Positions 1 to 6,183 are shown, numbered from the stretch's first letter. The stretch is 6,183 nucleotides of DNA from an uncultured Prevotella sp. (GCA_945614335.1 CALZAP010000097.1:1-6183); one strand, 5' to 3'. Notes: generated by a model from the sequence alone, not told the origin. Numbers and translations: made by a program.

Positions 1-18
1 AAAATGAAACCACCAAAA

Positions 19-606
19 TTATTCGAAAGAAAGTTTTGATAATTTTGTTTTTAAGGCTTCTGCCATCGACTTTCGTATGGCAAGACGTATCTCGCAGGTG
101 TTGTCGAAAGTCTGCGACACTATGCGCGGTTGCATGTCCTTCACTATGCGCATCACATCGTTCATCATGGGATAGGTGAACGTGTAGGTTATTTCCTCTT
201 CAATGAGTCGTGTCTCTATCTCGGAGTCGGAAAGGGCCGCGCCAGCTGCCTCACGATAGGCTACGATGAGACCGCTTGTGCCAAGCAACACTCCTCCAAA
301 ATATCTTATAACCACCACAAAGACATTGGTGAGCTCAAGGCTGTTGATCTGGCCAAGGATTGGCTTGCCGGCAGTGCTGCTCGGCTCGCCATCGTCGTTG
401 GCACGGAAGTCGGTGCGCTCGTGACCGAGCATATACGCCCAGCAGACATGGCGGGCGTCGTAATACTTCTTGCGATACATTGCCACAAGCCTTTTCACAT
501 CGTCAGCGTTTTCCACATGATGAGCGAAGGCGAGGAACTTACTTCGCTTTTCAGTGATGTAGCCCTCGCCTACTTTTTTTTCTGATATGGTCTTATATGA
601 ATCCAA
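19..606 (-). CDS. yigZ: YigZ/IMPACT family protein (UPF0029 N-terminal domain plus DUF1949)
   Basis: The protein is 195 aa if it starts at the TTG at 606, close to the roughly 200 aa usual for bacterial YigZ. The UPF0029/IMPACT domain covers about residues 10-125. Its hallmarks are EKRSKFLAFA (19-28), ARHVCWAYMLG (51-61), DDGEPSSTAGKPIL (71-84) and VIRYFGGVLLGTSGL (99-113). A DUF1949-like alpha/beta domain follows (about 135-192). Known of the family: related to eukaryotic IMPACT, a translation-stress regulator; the bacterial role is poorly defined, possibly nucleic-acid or ribosome linked. Start choice: an ATG at 663 would overlap the DUF1015 gene by 47 bp and add a 19-aa leader unlike the family. 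The TTG at 606 gives the family-like start (M)DSYKTI, 10 bp after the DUF1015 stop. No Shine-Dalgarno helps decide. It is the last gene of the serC-serA-DUF1015 run and probably co-transcribed. Only 18 bases follow its stop, so its terminator cannot be seen. The family is confident, the start moderately so. Confidence 0.9.
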   Translation of the reverse strand: MDSYKTISEKKVGEGYITEKRSKFLAFAHHVENADDVKRLVAMYRKKYYDARHVCWAYMLGHERTDFRANDDGEPSSTAGKPILGQINSLELTNVFVVVIRYFGGVLLGTSGLIVAYREAAGAALSDSEIETRLIEEEITYTFTYPMMNDVMRIVKDMQPRIVSQTFDNTCEIRLAIRKSMAEALKTKLSKLSFE

Positions 607-616
607 TGTGTCAATA

Positions 617-1864
617 TTAATCAAGTTTATGGATAACAAGTCCCGAACGGAGCTTCGGTTCAAACCATGTTGCCTTCGGTGGCATTATCTTTCCGCTGTC
701 TGCAATGTCCATTATCTGCTTCATCGACACTGGATAGAGTGCCAAGGCGGCACGCATCTCGCCACTGTCTACACGACGCTTCAGCTCTGCCAGTCCACGC
801 AATCCGCCGACGAAGTCGATACGCTTGCTCGAACGAAGATCCTTGATGTCAAGGATTTCGTCGAGGATAAGCCTGCTCGATATGTCTACGTCGAGAACTC
901 CGATGGGGTCGTTGTTGTCGTAGGTGCCTTCCTTTGCCTTCAGGCTGTACCAGTGACTGTCGAGAGAACGCGAGAACTCATGGAGCTCAGCCGGCTTGTA
1001 GAGTTCGGTGCCCTTGTCTTCAACAACGAAGTTTTCTGACAGTCGGGCGAGGAACTCCTCGGAAGAAAGGCCGTTGAGGTCTTTCACCACGCGGTTGTAA
1101 TCGAGGATGGTAAGCTGTGATGCCTGGAAGCATACAGCCATGAAATAGTTGTACTCCTCGTCGCCACGGTGGTTGGGGTTGAGTTTTGCCTTCTCGGCTC
1201 CCACAAGGGCTGCGGCCGCTGAGCGGTGATGACCGTCGGCGATGTAGAGTGACGGCATCTTGGCGAACTCTTCGGTGATGACGGCTATGTCGTGTTCGTC
1301 GGACACTACCCAGAACTTATGTCCAAAACCATCGACAGGAGCGATGAAGTCGTATTCCGGTTCGGTGGCTGCATAGCGCATGATGAGCTTGTCGAGAGTA
1401 TCGTTGTCGGGATAGGCAAAGAACACCGGCTCGATGTTGGCATTGTTGACACGCACGTGTTTCATGCGGTCTTCTTCCTTGTCGCGACGTGTAAGTTCAT
1501 GTTTTTTGATTTTTCCGGTCATATAGTCGTCGACATAGGCTCCAACTACGAGTCCATACTGGGTCTTGCCGTTCATTGTCTGGGCATAGATGTAGTAATG
1601 CTCGTCAGTGTCTTGCACGAGCCATCCTTTGTCCTGGAACATCTGGAAGTTCTCTGCAGCCTTTTCATATACTCGAGGGTCGTACTCGCTTGTGCCAACA
1701 GGGAAGTCAATCTCCGGCTTTATGATATGGTATAGGCTTTTCTCGTTGTCGCCTGCCTCAGCACGCGCTTCATCTGACTCGAGTACGTCGTAAGGACGTG
1801 ACTCAACTTGTTCCACATACTGTTTTGGAGGGCGAATGCCCTTGAAAGGTTTTATTGTTGCCAT
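617..1864 (-). CDS. DUF1015 family protein (COG4198), serine-pathway associated
   Basis: This 415-aa protein has the usual DUF1015 length. Landmarks in order: N-terminal IKPFKGIRP (4-12), PYDVL (24-28), a basic/acidic segment with KHELTR (121-126), the signature IADGHHRSAAA (208-218), NYFMAV (239-244), and the C-terminal block MPPKATWFEPKLRSGL (394-409). No signal peptide or membrane segment is visible, so it is probably cytosolic. The function is not established. The DGHHR motif resembles those of ParB/sulfiredoxin-fold enzymes, which include the archaeal free-serine kinase SerK; with serC and serA directly upstream this suggests a role in phosphoserine or serine metabolism (inference). The ATG at 1864 is chosen because it gives the family N-terminus. 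An in-frame ATG at 1957 would translate the intergenic heptad repeats into a low-complexity Ser/Phe leader. The gene lies 118 bp after serA and no promoter is seen in between, so co-transcription is likely. Confidence 0.93.
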   Translation of the reverse strand: MATIKPFKGIRPPKQYVEQVESRPYDVLESDEARAEAGDNEKSLYHIIKPEIDFPVGTSEYDPRVYEKAAENFQMFQDKGWLVQDTDEHYYIYAQTMNGKTQYGLVVGAYVDDYMTGKIKKHELTRRDKEEDRMKHVRVNNANIEPVFFAYPDNDTLDKLIMRYAATEPEYDFIAPVDGFGHKFWVVSDEHDIAVITEEFAKMPSLYIADGHHRSAAAALVGAEKAKLNPNHRGDEEYNYFMAVCFQASQLTILDYNRVVKDLNGLSSEEFLARLSENFVVEDKGTELYKPAELHEFSRSLDSHWYSLKAKEGTYDNNDPIGVLDVDISSRLILDEILDIKDLRSSKRIDFVGGLRGLAELKRRVDSGEMRAALALYPVSMKQIMDIADSGKIMPPKATWFEPKLRSGLVIHKLD

Positions 1865-1982
1865 AGTAATAGATTTAAAACTGAAGAGTGAAGAATGAAG
1901 AATGAAGAATGAAGAATAAGATAAACGCATATAGTGCGCAGATATATCACTCTTCATTTTTCATTCTTCACTCTTCATTTAA
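1865..1982 (-). repeat. Intergenic inverted array of 7-bp repeats between serA and DUF1015
   Basis: The left arm (1883-1917) is five back-to-back heptamers: GAAGAGT and then four GAAGAAT. The right arm (1949-1976), read on the minus strand, is GAAGAGT, GAAGAAT, GAAAAAT, GAAGAGT. Outer units pair with outer units: 1883-1910 against 1949-1976 gives a 28-bp stem with two mismatches. The spacer between arms (1918-1948) is about 31 bp and contains the palindrome TGCGCA (1935-1940) flanked by ATAT runs. In the serA-DUF1015 transcript this would fold into a long, A/U-rich, mostly purine/pyrimidine-segregated hairpin. No TTTG/TAnnTTTG promoter is visible. The hairpin lacks a GC-rich stem and a clean U-tract, so it is not a typical intrinsic terminator. 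Confidence 0.9.
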
Positions 1983-2897
1983 TTAGTTAACCTTAAATTT
2001 CGTGCATCCGTCCTTGAAGAAGGCGTTGATCTGGCAGGCGGCGGCTATGCCGGCATTGATGTTAGCCTCGGCAGTCTGTGCACCCATCTTCTTAGGAGTG
2101 CTGAAATAGCGGCCTTCGAGCTTTGCGAAGTCTGCGTCGGCATCTGGTTTGATGTCGGTGACATACTTCAGGTCGGTGCGCTCTTCCATCAGCTTGAGCA
2201 GTTCGGGCTCGTTGATGACTTCCTTACGTGCTGTATTGACGAGCACGCCACCTTTCTTCATCTTTCCTACCAAGGCAGCGTTGATGCTCTGCTTTGTCTC
2301 TGGTGTGGCAGGAATGTGGAGAGACACTACGTCGCATGTTTCGAAGAGTGCATCCTGGTTGTCGACAGCCTTTACTCCGGCAGCCTCGATGGCTTCCTTA
2401 GGGCAGAAGGCGTCGTAAGCATATACTTCCATACCGAAGCCGGCTGCTATGCGAGCAACATTGCGTCCTACGTTACCAAAGGCGAGTATGCCAAGTTTCT
2501 TGCCCTTCAGCTCTGAGCCTGCCTTGCCGTTGAAGAAGTTGCGAACGGCAAACACCAACATGCCGAACACAAGCTCAGCCACTGCGTTGGAGTTCTGGCC
2601 AGGAGTGTTTTCTGCCACTACGTTATGGGCTGTAGCTGCAGCGAGGTCGATATTGTCATAACCTGCACCTGCGCGAACCACGATTTTCAGTTGCTTTGCA
2701 GCGTCGAGCACCTCTGCATCCACCTTGTCTGAACGGATGATCATGGCGTCGGCATCTGCCACGGCCTCAAGGAGCTGAGACTTTTCGGTATATTTCTCAA
2801 GCAGGACGAGTTCGTTGCCTGCAGATTCTATTTCTTCTCTTATGCCGTTGACAGCAGCTGCCGCAAACGGTTTTTCTGTTGCTACTAATACTTTCAT
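1983..2897 (-). CDS. serA: D-3-phosphoglycerate dehydrogenase, short form without ACT domain
   Basis: It oxidises 3-phosphoglycerate to 3-phosphohydroxypyruvate with NAD, the first step of serine synthesis in the cytosol. The protein is 304 aa: an N-terminal substrate-binding part (about 1-95 and the last 25 residues) and a Rossmann NAD domain (about 98-275). Visible motifs are RAGAGYDNID (75-84), NTPGQNSNAVAEL (97-109), the dinucleotide loop AFGNVG (139-144; Ala replaces the first Gly of GxGxxG), an Asp (162) after the second strand that favours NAD, and NTARKEVINEPEL (221-233) with the catalytic-type Arg224. The regulatory C-terminal domain of E. coli SerA (about 410 aa) is missing. The usual TPHIGAST block reads TPKKMGAQT (267-275), so Lys269 or Lys270 stands where the catalytic His is expected, and the Glu of DVFxxEP is also not conserved (DIKPDAD, 248-254). 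Similar short enzymes are known from Bacteroides and Entamoeba. The ATG at 2897 follows an A-rich run (ATAAAAAAAATG). It lies downstream of serC. Confidence 0.93.
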   Translation of the reverse strand: MKVLVATEKPFAAAAVNGIREEIESAGNELVLLEKYTEKSQLLEAVADADAMIIRSDKVDAEVLDAAKQLKIVVRAGAGYDNIDLAAATAHNVVAENTPGQNSNAVAELVFGMLVFAVRNFFNGKAGSELKGKKLGILAFGNVGRNVARIAAGFGMEVYAYDAFCPKEAIEAAGVKAVDNQDALFETCDVVSLHIPATPETKQSINAALVGKMKKGGVLVNTARKEVINEPELLKLMEERTDLKYVTDIKPDADADFAKLEGRYFSTPKKMGAQTAEANINAGIAAACQINAFFKDGCTKFKVN

Positions 2898-2986
2898 TTT
2901 TTTTATGATTAGGAATTAGGAATGAGAAATTAGGAATTAACTCCTCATTCCTAATTTCTCATTACTAATTTCTCATTACTAATTTA
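2898..2986 (-). repeat. Intergenic inverted array of 7-bp repeats between serC and serA
   Basis: The whole spacer is made of heptamers. Left arm on the plus strand: TGATTAG, GAATTAG, GAATGAG, AAATTAG, GAATTAA (2906-2940). Right arm on the minus strand, from 2985 down: AAATTAG, TAATGAG, AAATTAG, TAATGAG, AAATTAG, GAATGAG (to 2944). The core stem 2915-2937 against 2947-2969 is 23 bp with one mismatch and a 9-base loop, and pairing continues outward imperfectly. The right arm also reads as a perfect 14-bp tandem duplication (2952-2965 and 2966-2979). In mRNA the hairpin would end just before the A-rich serA initiation region, so it could affect serA translation or processing of serC-serA mRNA. 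No promoter motif is seen. Confidence 0.92.
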
Positions 2987-4054
2987 TTAATTCTTTGCTT
3001 CGAACTCCTTCATGCACTCAACAAGGGCGTTGACACCCTCGATGGTTTGTGCGTTGTAGCAGCTTGCACGGAAGCCGCCTACGCTGCGGTGACCCTTGAT
3101 GCCCACCATGCCACGCTCGGTAGCGAAGTCGAAGAATGCTTTCTCGAGTTCCTTGTACTCGTCGTTCATGACGAAGCAGATGTTCATGAGCGAACGGTCT
3201 TCCTCAGCCACTGTGCCACGGAAGAGCTTGTTACGGTCTATCTCGCCATAAACAATCTCAGCACGCTGCTTTGCCAACTTGTCCATTGCCTCCAAACCGC
3301 CATTGGCCTTAATCCAACGAAGGTTCTCGAGCATGCAGTAGATAGGCACTACAGGAGGAGTGTTGAACATTGAGCCCTTGTCCACATGGGTGCGGTAGTC
3401 GAGCATTGTAGGTATCTCACGTGGAGCCTTGCCAAGCTTGTCGTCCTTTACGATAACGATGGTGACACCAGCCATGGAGAGATTCTTCTGTGCACCTCCA
3501 TAGATGCAGTCGTACTTGCTCACGTCAACCGGACGGCTCATGATGTCAGACGACATGTCTGCAATCATCGGAACGTTGACGTCGAGTTCGTGACGGATTT
3601 CTGTACCATAGATGGTATTGTTTGTAGTGATGTGGAGATAGTCTACATCATCAGGACATGTCCATCCCTTGGGGATAAATGTATAGTTGGCATCGGCAGA
3701 AGAAGCCACTTCCACCACATCGCCAAACAACTTGGCTTCCTTCATGGCCTTCTTTGCCCACACTCCAGTGTTGAGGTATGCGGCCTTGTTGATAAGGAAG
3801 TTGTAAGGTATCATACAGAATTCAAGCGAGGCACCACCGCCAAGGAAAATCACGGAATAGCCTTCCGGCACCTGGAGGAGCTCCTTTACAAGGGCTACAG
3901 CCTCGTCGACTACCGGCTGGAAATTCTTTGCACGATGACTAATCTCCATCAGAGAGAGACCAGAACCTTGAAAGTCCAGACACTGTTTTGCTGTGTTTTC
4001 AATCACTTCGCGTGGAAGCATTGAAGGACCTGCGTTAAAATTGTACTTCTTCAT
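2987..4054 (-). CDS. serC: Phosphoserine aminotransferase
   Basis: A PLP enzyme that transfers the amino group of glutamate to 3-phosphohydroxypyruvate, giving O-phospho-L-serine; the family can also act on the matching intermediate of pyridoxal-phosphate synthesis. At 355 aa it matches the usual 360-aa length of this class-V aminotransferase. Visible landmarks: [10 protein letters not shown] (5-14), the PLP-phosphate loop GGGAS (72-76), the Trp99 that stacks on PLP (GVWA), [10 protein letters not shown] (143-152), Asp167 of ADMSSD, which contacts the pyridine nitrogen, [12 protein letters not shown] (185-196) with Schiff-base Lys190, and the C-terminal [15 protein letters not shown] (321-335). 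The start ATG at 4054 gives the family N-terminus [10 protein letters not shown]. It is the first gene of the serC-serA-DUF1015-yigZ run and has the promoter candidate upstream at 4131-4163. The active site is intact and nothing suggests decay. Confidence 0.97.
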   Translation of the reverse strand: MKKYNFNAGPSMLPREVIENTAKQCLDFQGSGLSLMEISHRAKNFQPVVDEAVALVKELLQVPEGYSVIFLGGGASLEFCMIPYNFLINKAAYLNTGVWAKKAMKEAKLFGDVVEVASSADANYTFIPKGWTCPDDVDYLHITTNNTIYGTEIRHELDVNVPMIADMSSDIMSRPVDVSKYDCIYGGAQKNLSMAGVTIVIVKDDKLGKAPREIPTMLDYRTHVDKGSMFNTPPVVPIYCMLENLRWIKANGGLEAMDKLAKQRAEIVYGEIDRNKLFRGTVAEEDRSLMNICFVMNDEYKELEKAFFDFATERGMVGIKGHRSVGGFRASCYNAQTIEGVNALVECMKEFEAKN

Positions 4055-4130
4055 TTTGATTGTCTATTAAGAAAATATTGTTTAATGAATGTTACTTGCT
4101 CTTTTTTTGAAAGCGTCGGCGAAATTACTC

Positions 4131-4163
4131 CAAATTTATGAAACCGCCAAATATTTTAGCAAA
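4131..4163 (-). promoter_or_regulatory. Bacteroidetes-type promoter for serC
   Basis: On the minus strand, TTTG (4163-4160) is followed after exactly 21 bases by TAAATTTG (4138-4131). This fits the Bacteroidetes primary-sigma consensus of TTTG at -33 and TAnnTTTG at -7 with a spacer of about 19-21. Transcription would begin near 4125 (inferred), leaving a roughly 70-nt, A/T-rich leader before the serC ATG at 4054. The leader shows no Shine-Dalgarno and no riboswitch I can recognise. It is the only such pair I noticed in the non-coding parts of the window. Confidence 0.7.
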
Positions 4164-4180
4164 AATTTACAAATATCGGC
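4146..4180. other. Imperfect dyad downstream of the helicase gene, overlapping the serC promoter
   Basis: On the minus strand GCCGATATTT (4180-4171) can pair with AAATATTTGGC (ending at 4146), allowing one bulged base and one G-T pair. The loop is about 14 bases. It begins 10 bp after the helicase stop and covers the serC -33 element. No U-run follows the 3' arm, so it would be a poor intrinsic terminator. It could be a weak terminator, an operator-like site, or chance in A/T-rich DNA. Confidence 0.35.
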
Positions 4181-4190
4181 ATTTTTCTTG

Positions 4191-5510
4191 CTATTTGATA
4201 GGTTCAATCACTGTTTTTATGCCTTTTATCTTTTCTCCGCGTACATTTTTGAGAACCTCATCTACCCTCTCTCTTGCCACCGCCACATACGCATATCGGT
4301 CGTTAACATCGATGCGTCCGATGTCGCCGTTGGCAAGTCCGCCCTTCTTGCAAAGAAAGCCCAGGATGTCGCCTTTGCTGATTTTGTCTTTCTTTCCCTT
4401 ACCTATATATATAGTAGCCATGCGGGGAGCGGAAGGCGGTGGTAGCTGGTCGGGTATGGAGAATGTGGCGGTGTCGCCTTCGATGAACCCGGGGATGTGT
4501 TCGTCGGGCCCAAGAATGAAGAAGGTGTGACCGTGGGCATTCCATCGGGCTGTGCGTCCTACGCGGTGCACATAGCCATCTTCGCCTTGCGGGAGGTGAT
4601 AGTGGACGATGTTGTCGACGTTGGGAATATCGAGGCCTCGGGAAGCGAGGTCGGTGCTCACGAAAATGTTTGCAGAGCCATTGCTGAACCTGTAGAGTGA
4701 GTCTTCTCGCTCTTTCTGTTCCATGCCACCATGGAAATGGCAGACGGCAAAGCCTTCGGAAGAAAGAAAGTCGGCAGTACGTTCCACACTGTCGCGGTAG
4801 TTGAGGAATACGATGCTGCTCTGGTTGCCGAAAGAGCGAAGCAGTCGAGAGAGTTCATGGAGCTTGTCTTTCATGGGGCTCCTTACCTCATATATAGTAA
4901 CGCGTGAAGGCACTTGCTCTTCCTCGTTAAGAAAATCGAGGCGGCAAGCCGACGAGAGGCTGATGAAGTGAGGTATCTCTTCCGCGTCGGTGGCGGAGAG
5001 GAGAATGCGGCGGCGAAGTCCAGGCAAACGGCCAATGAGTCGTGACATCTCGTCGTGAAATCCCATTTCGAGACATTTGTCGAACTCGTCGATGACAAGC
5101 ATCCTGACATTATACGGGGAGATGTTTCCCTTCTGTATATGGTCGTTAAGTCGTCCGGGAGTTCCGAACACCACCTGTGGCATTACTTGCTTCAGGGTCT
5201 TGTGCTCTTCCATGGCGGGGCGGCCTCCATAACAGCTTACGGGACGTATGCCGCAGCCCATGGACTTCAGCACATTGCTTGACTGGAGGGCAAGTTCGCG
5301 TCCTGGCACAACTACCATGACCTGGACATTGTTACTGTTCTCGTCCACAAGATGTGCCGTTGGGAGAAGGTATGCGAGAGTCTTTCCGGATCCTGTAGGC
5401 GAGAGAATTATCACGTCGCCGTCAGTTCCGAGAATCGTCTTGCATGAAGCCTGCTGCATTTCGTTCAGCTCATCAATGTGCAGTTTTTGTAAAACCTTGT
5501 CGATATTCAT
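4191..5510 (-). CDS. dbpA: DEAD-box ATP-dependent RNA helicase, DbpA-like
   Basis: A 439-aa cytosolic RNA helicase. Core domain 1: Q-motif region with MQQASC (18-23), Walker A SPTGSGKT (37-44, Lys43), VPGREL (68-73), TPGR (117-120), motif II as DEFD rather than DEAD (141-144), SAT (172-174). Core domain 2: IVFLNYRDS (233-241), STDLASRGLDIP (285-296), HRVGRTAR (315-322). After a Pro-rich linker (353-362) comes a DbpA-type RNA-binding domain (about 365-437) with TIYIGKGKKDKISKGDILG (366-384), IGRIDV (397-402) and YAYVAV (407-412). In E. coli this domain binds 23S rRNA hairpin 92, so a role in large-subunit assembly is likely. The E. coli protein is 457 aa. The start ATG at 5510 shares its A with the TAA stop of the upstream metallo-beta-lactamase gene (TAATG), suggesting translational coupling. 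The family is sure; exact orthology to dbpA is very likely from the C-terminal domain. Confidence 0.93.
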   Translation of the reverse strand: MNIDKVLQKLHIDELNEMQQASCKTILGTDGDVIILSPTGSGKTLAYLLPTAHLVDENSNNVQVMVVVPGRELALQSSNVLKSMGCGIRPVSCYGGRPAMEEHKTLKQVMPQVVFGTPGRLNDHIQKGNISPYNVRMLVIDEFDKCLEMGFHDEMSRLIGRLPGLRRRILLSATDAEEIPHFISLSSACRLDFLNEEEQVPSRVTIYEVRSPMKDKLHELSRLLRSFGNQSSIVFLNYRDSVERTADFLSSEGFAVCHFHGGMEQKEREDSLYRFSNGSANIFVSTDLASRGLDIPNVDNIVHYHLPQGEDGYVHRVGRTARWNAHGHTFFILGPDEHIPGFIEGDTATFSIPDQLPPPSAPRMATIYIGKGKKDKISKGDILGFLCKKGGLANGDIGRIDVNDRYAYVAVARERVDEVLKNVRGEKIKGIKTVIEPIK

Positions 5511-6183
5511 TATTTCAAATCAAATATTCCTGTTGGGGTTTTTCGTTTCAAGACTTCCAGACCAAACTCTTTTCCGGCAATTATGCCGCTGTTTCGCAAT
5601 ATCGCCTCTATGGTTTTCCTTGCGAGTTCCGGATGGTTGTTCTCTTCGCTGAGGTGGCAGAGCCATACCATCTTCAGGTTTTCCGTTGCGTTTTCAACGA
5701 GAGCCTCTCCACATTTTTTGTTACTGAGATGTCCTTGTATACCCATAATCCTCCGCTTGAGATGTTCGGGGTAAGGTCCGTCTTTCAACATCTCCTCATC
5801 GTGATTGGCCTCGATGACGAGGTAATTGGCGCGGGATATATACGACTTTATCTCATCTGTAATCTCCACAACGTCGGTGACGATACAGAAAGAGACCTCC
5901 TCGGCCTGGATAAAATAGCCTACACAGTCGGTACTGTCGTGGGGCACATTGAATGGTGTGACAGAGAAAGCGCCAATCTGCCTTGTCTCGCCTTTGCAAA
6001 GGCAATGGGCGTTGCGTCCCTCAATTTTCTTCACCACGCAATAGTTTTTGAATATTCCCTCATGAACCTCTTTGGTGGTGTATACTGGAACATCAAACTC
6101 ACGGCTCAGGCTGCCCACAGACTTTACATGGTCCGCGTGGTCGTGGGTGATGACAATATTGCCTATGCGGTCCACGGGTATGC
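5510..6183 (-). CDS. Metallo-beta-lactamase-fold hydrolase, WalJ/YycJ-like, 5'-truncated by the window
   Basis: The reading frame stays open to the window edge, so the N-terminus is missing. The codon at 6175 is GTG, and the frame upstream still encodes residues (…IPVDRIGN), so GTG is not the likely start. About 224 residues are visible. The metal-binding signature THDHADH (just after VDRIGNIVI), the VTDVVEI strand carrying the second metal-ligand Asp, ANHDEEML, GPYPEHLKRRI, GHLSN and CHLSEENNHPELA in that order are typical of the WalJ/YycJ branch, usually about 260 aa. The missing part should carry the LGSGSSGN-type first strand. Firmicute members lie beside the WalRK genes and have been linked to DNA exonuclease activity; whether this holds in Bacteroidales is unknown. 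It overlaps the downstream helicase start by one base, so the two are probably in one transcript. The family call is firm, the substrate open. Confidence 0.9.
   Translation of the reverse strand, partial: IPVDRIGNIVITHDHADHVKSVGSLSREFDVPVYTTKEVHEGIFKNYCVVKKIEGRNAHCLCKGETRQIGAFSVTPFNVPHDSTDCVGYFIQAEEVSFCIVTDVVEITDEIKSYISRANYLVIEANHDEEMLKDGPYPEHLKRRIMGIQGHLSNKKCGEALVENATENLKMVWLCHLSEENNHPELARKTIEAILRNSGIIAGKEFGLEVLKRKTPTGIFDLK

Noticed and set aside
130..585. Plus-strand open frame of 151 codons opposite yigZ
   Set aside because: It is antisense to the well-conserved UPF0029 domain and has no recognisable domain or promoter.
587..1039. Plus-strand open frame of 150 codons opposite the 3' end of the DUF1015 gene
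   Set aside because: It is a shadow frame of a conserved coding region and runs across the yigZ/DUF1015 junction with no support of its own.
1865..1957. N-terminal 31-residue extension of the DUF1015 protein from an ATG at 1957
   Set aside because: It translates the heptad repeats into a Ser/Phe/Leu-rich leader that mimics a signal peptide. The family N-terminus starts at the ATG at 1864.
1883..1976. CRISPR array or tandem-repeat locus
   Set aside because: Units are only 7 bp, contiguous and without unique spacers. The arms are inverted, and no cas genes are nearby.
2906..2985. Intrinsic terminator between serC and serA
   Set aside because: The stem is A/T-rich, there is no GC-rich stem, and the sequence after it on the transcript is A-rich rather than U-rich. 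Co-directional pathway genes on both sides favour read-through.
3386..4024. Long open frame of 212 codons on the plus strand
   Set aside because: It is the antisense shadow of serC, an intact enzyme gene. Its product is rich in Cys, His and Val and resembles no family I know.
5510..6175. Complete metallo-beta-lactamase gene starting at 6175
   Set aside because: The codon there is GTG immediately before the metal-binding motif, the frame is open beyond it, and the first strands of the fold would be missing. The gene continues past the window edge.

Overview
The window looks like a chromosomal core-metabolism locus from a member of the Bacteroidales, probably Prevotella- or Bacteroides-like. 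The evidence is the gene set, the lack of Shine-Dalgarno sequences before the starts, A-rich initiation regions, a Bacteroidetes-type promoter (TTTG, 21 nt, TAAATTTG), and a short 3-phosphoglycerate dehydrogenase of the kind known from Bacteroides. All six genes are on the minus strand, so transcription runs from high to low coordinates. I see no rRNA, tRNA, CRISPR array, insertion sequence or prophage gene.

Upstream block (6183 down to 4191): a WalJ/YycJ-like metallo-beta-lactamase-fold protein, cut off by the window edge at its N-terminus, is followed by a DbpA-like DEAD-box RNA helicase. The stop of the first and the start of the second share one base (TAATG), so they are probably translationally coupled. 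A 136-bp gap (4055-4190) follows. It holds the best promoter candidate in the window, reading into serC, and an imperfect dyad that overlaps the promoter.

Downstream block (4054 down to 19): serC, serA, a DUF1015 protein and a YigZ/IMPACT-family protein. SerA and SerC supply the first two steps of the phosphorylated serine pathway (3-phosphoglycerate to 3-phosphohydroxypyruvate to O-phospho-L-serine). The third enzyme, a SerB-type phosphatase, is not here. In its place is the uncharacterised DUF1015 protein, whose IADGHHRSAAA motif makes a role in phosphoserine/serine chemistry an attractive hypothesis. SerA has no ACT domain and has lysines where the usual catalytic histidine lies.

The most unusual non-coding structure is in the two spacers inside the ser cluster (serC-serA, 89 bp; serA-DUF1015, 118 bp). 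Each is almost filled by an inverted array of 7-bp purine-rich units. The units of the two spacers are variants of one another (GAATGAG/AAATTAG and GAATGAA/GAGTGAA), so they appear to be two copies of one heptad-repeat family. Neither contains a recognisable promoter, so they would be transcribed as long intra-operon hairpins.
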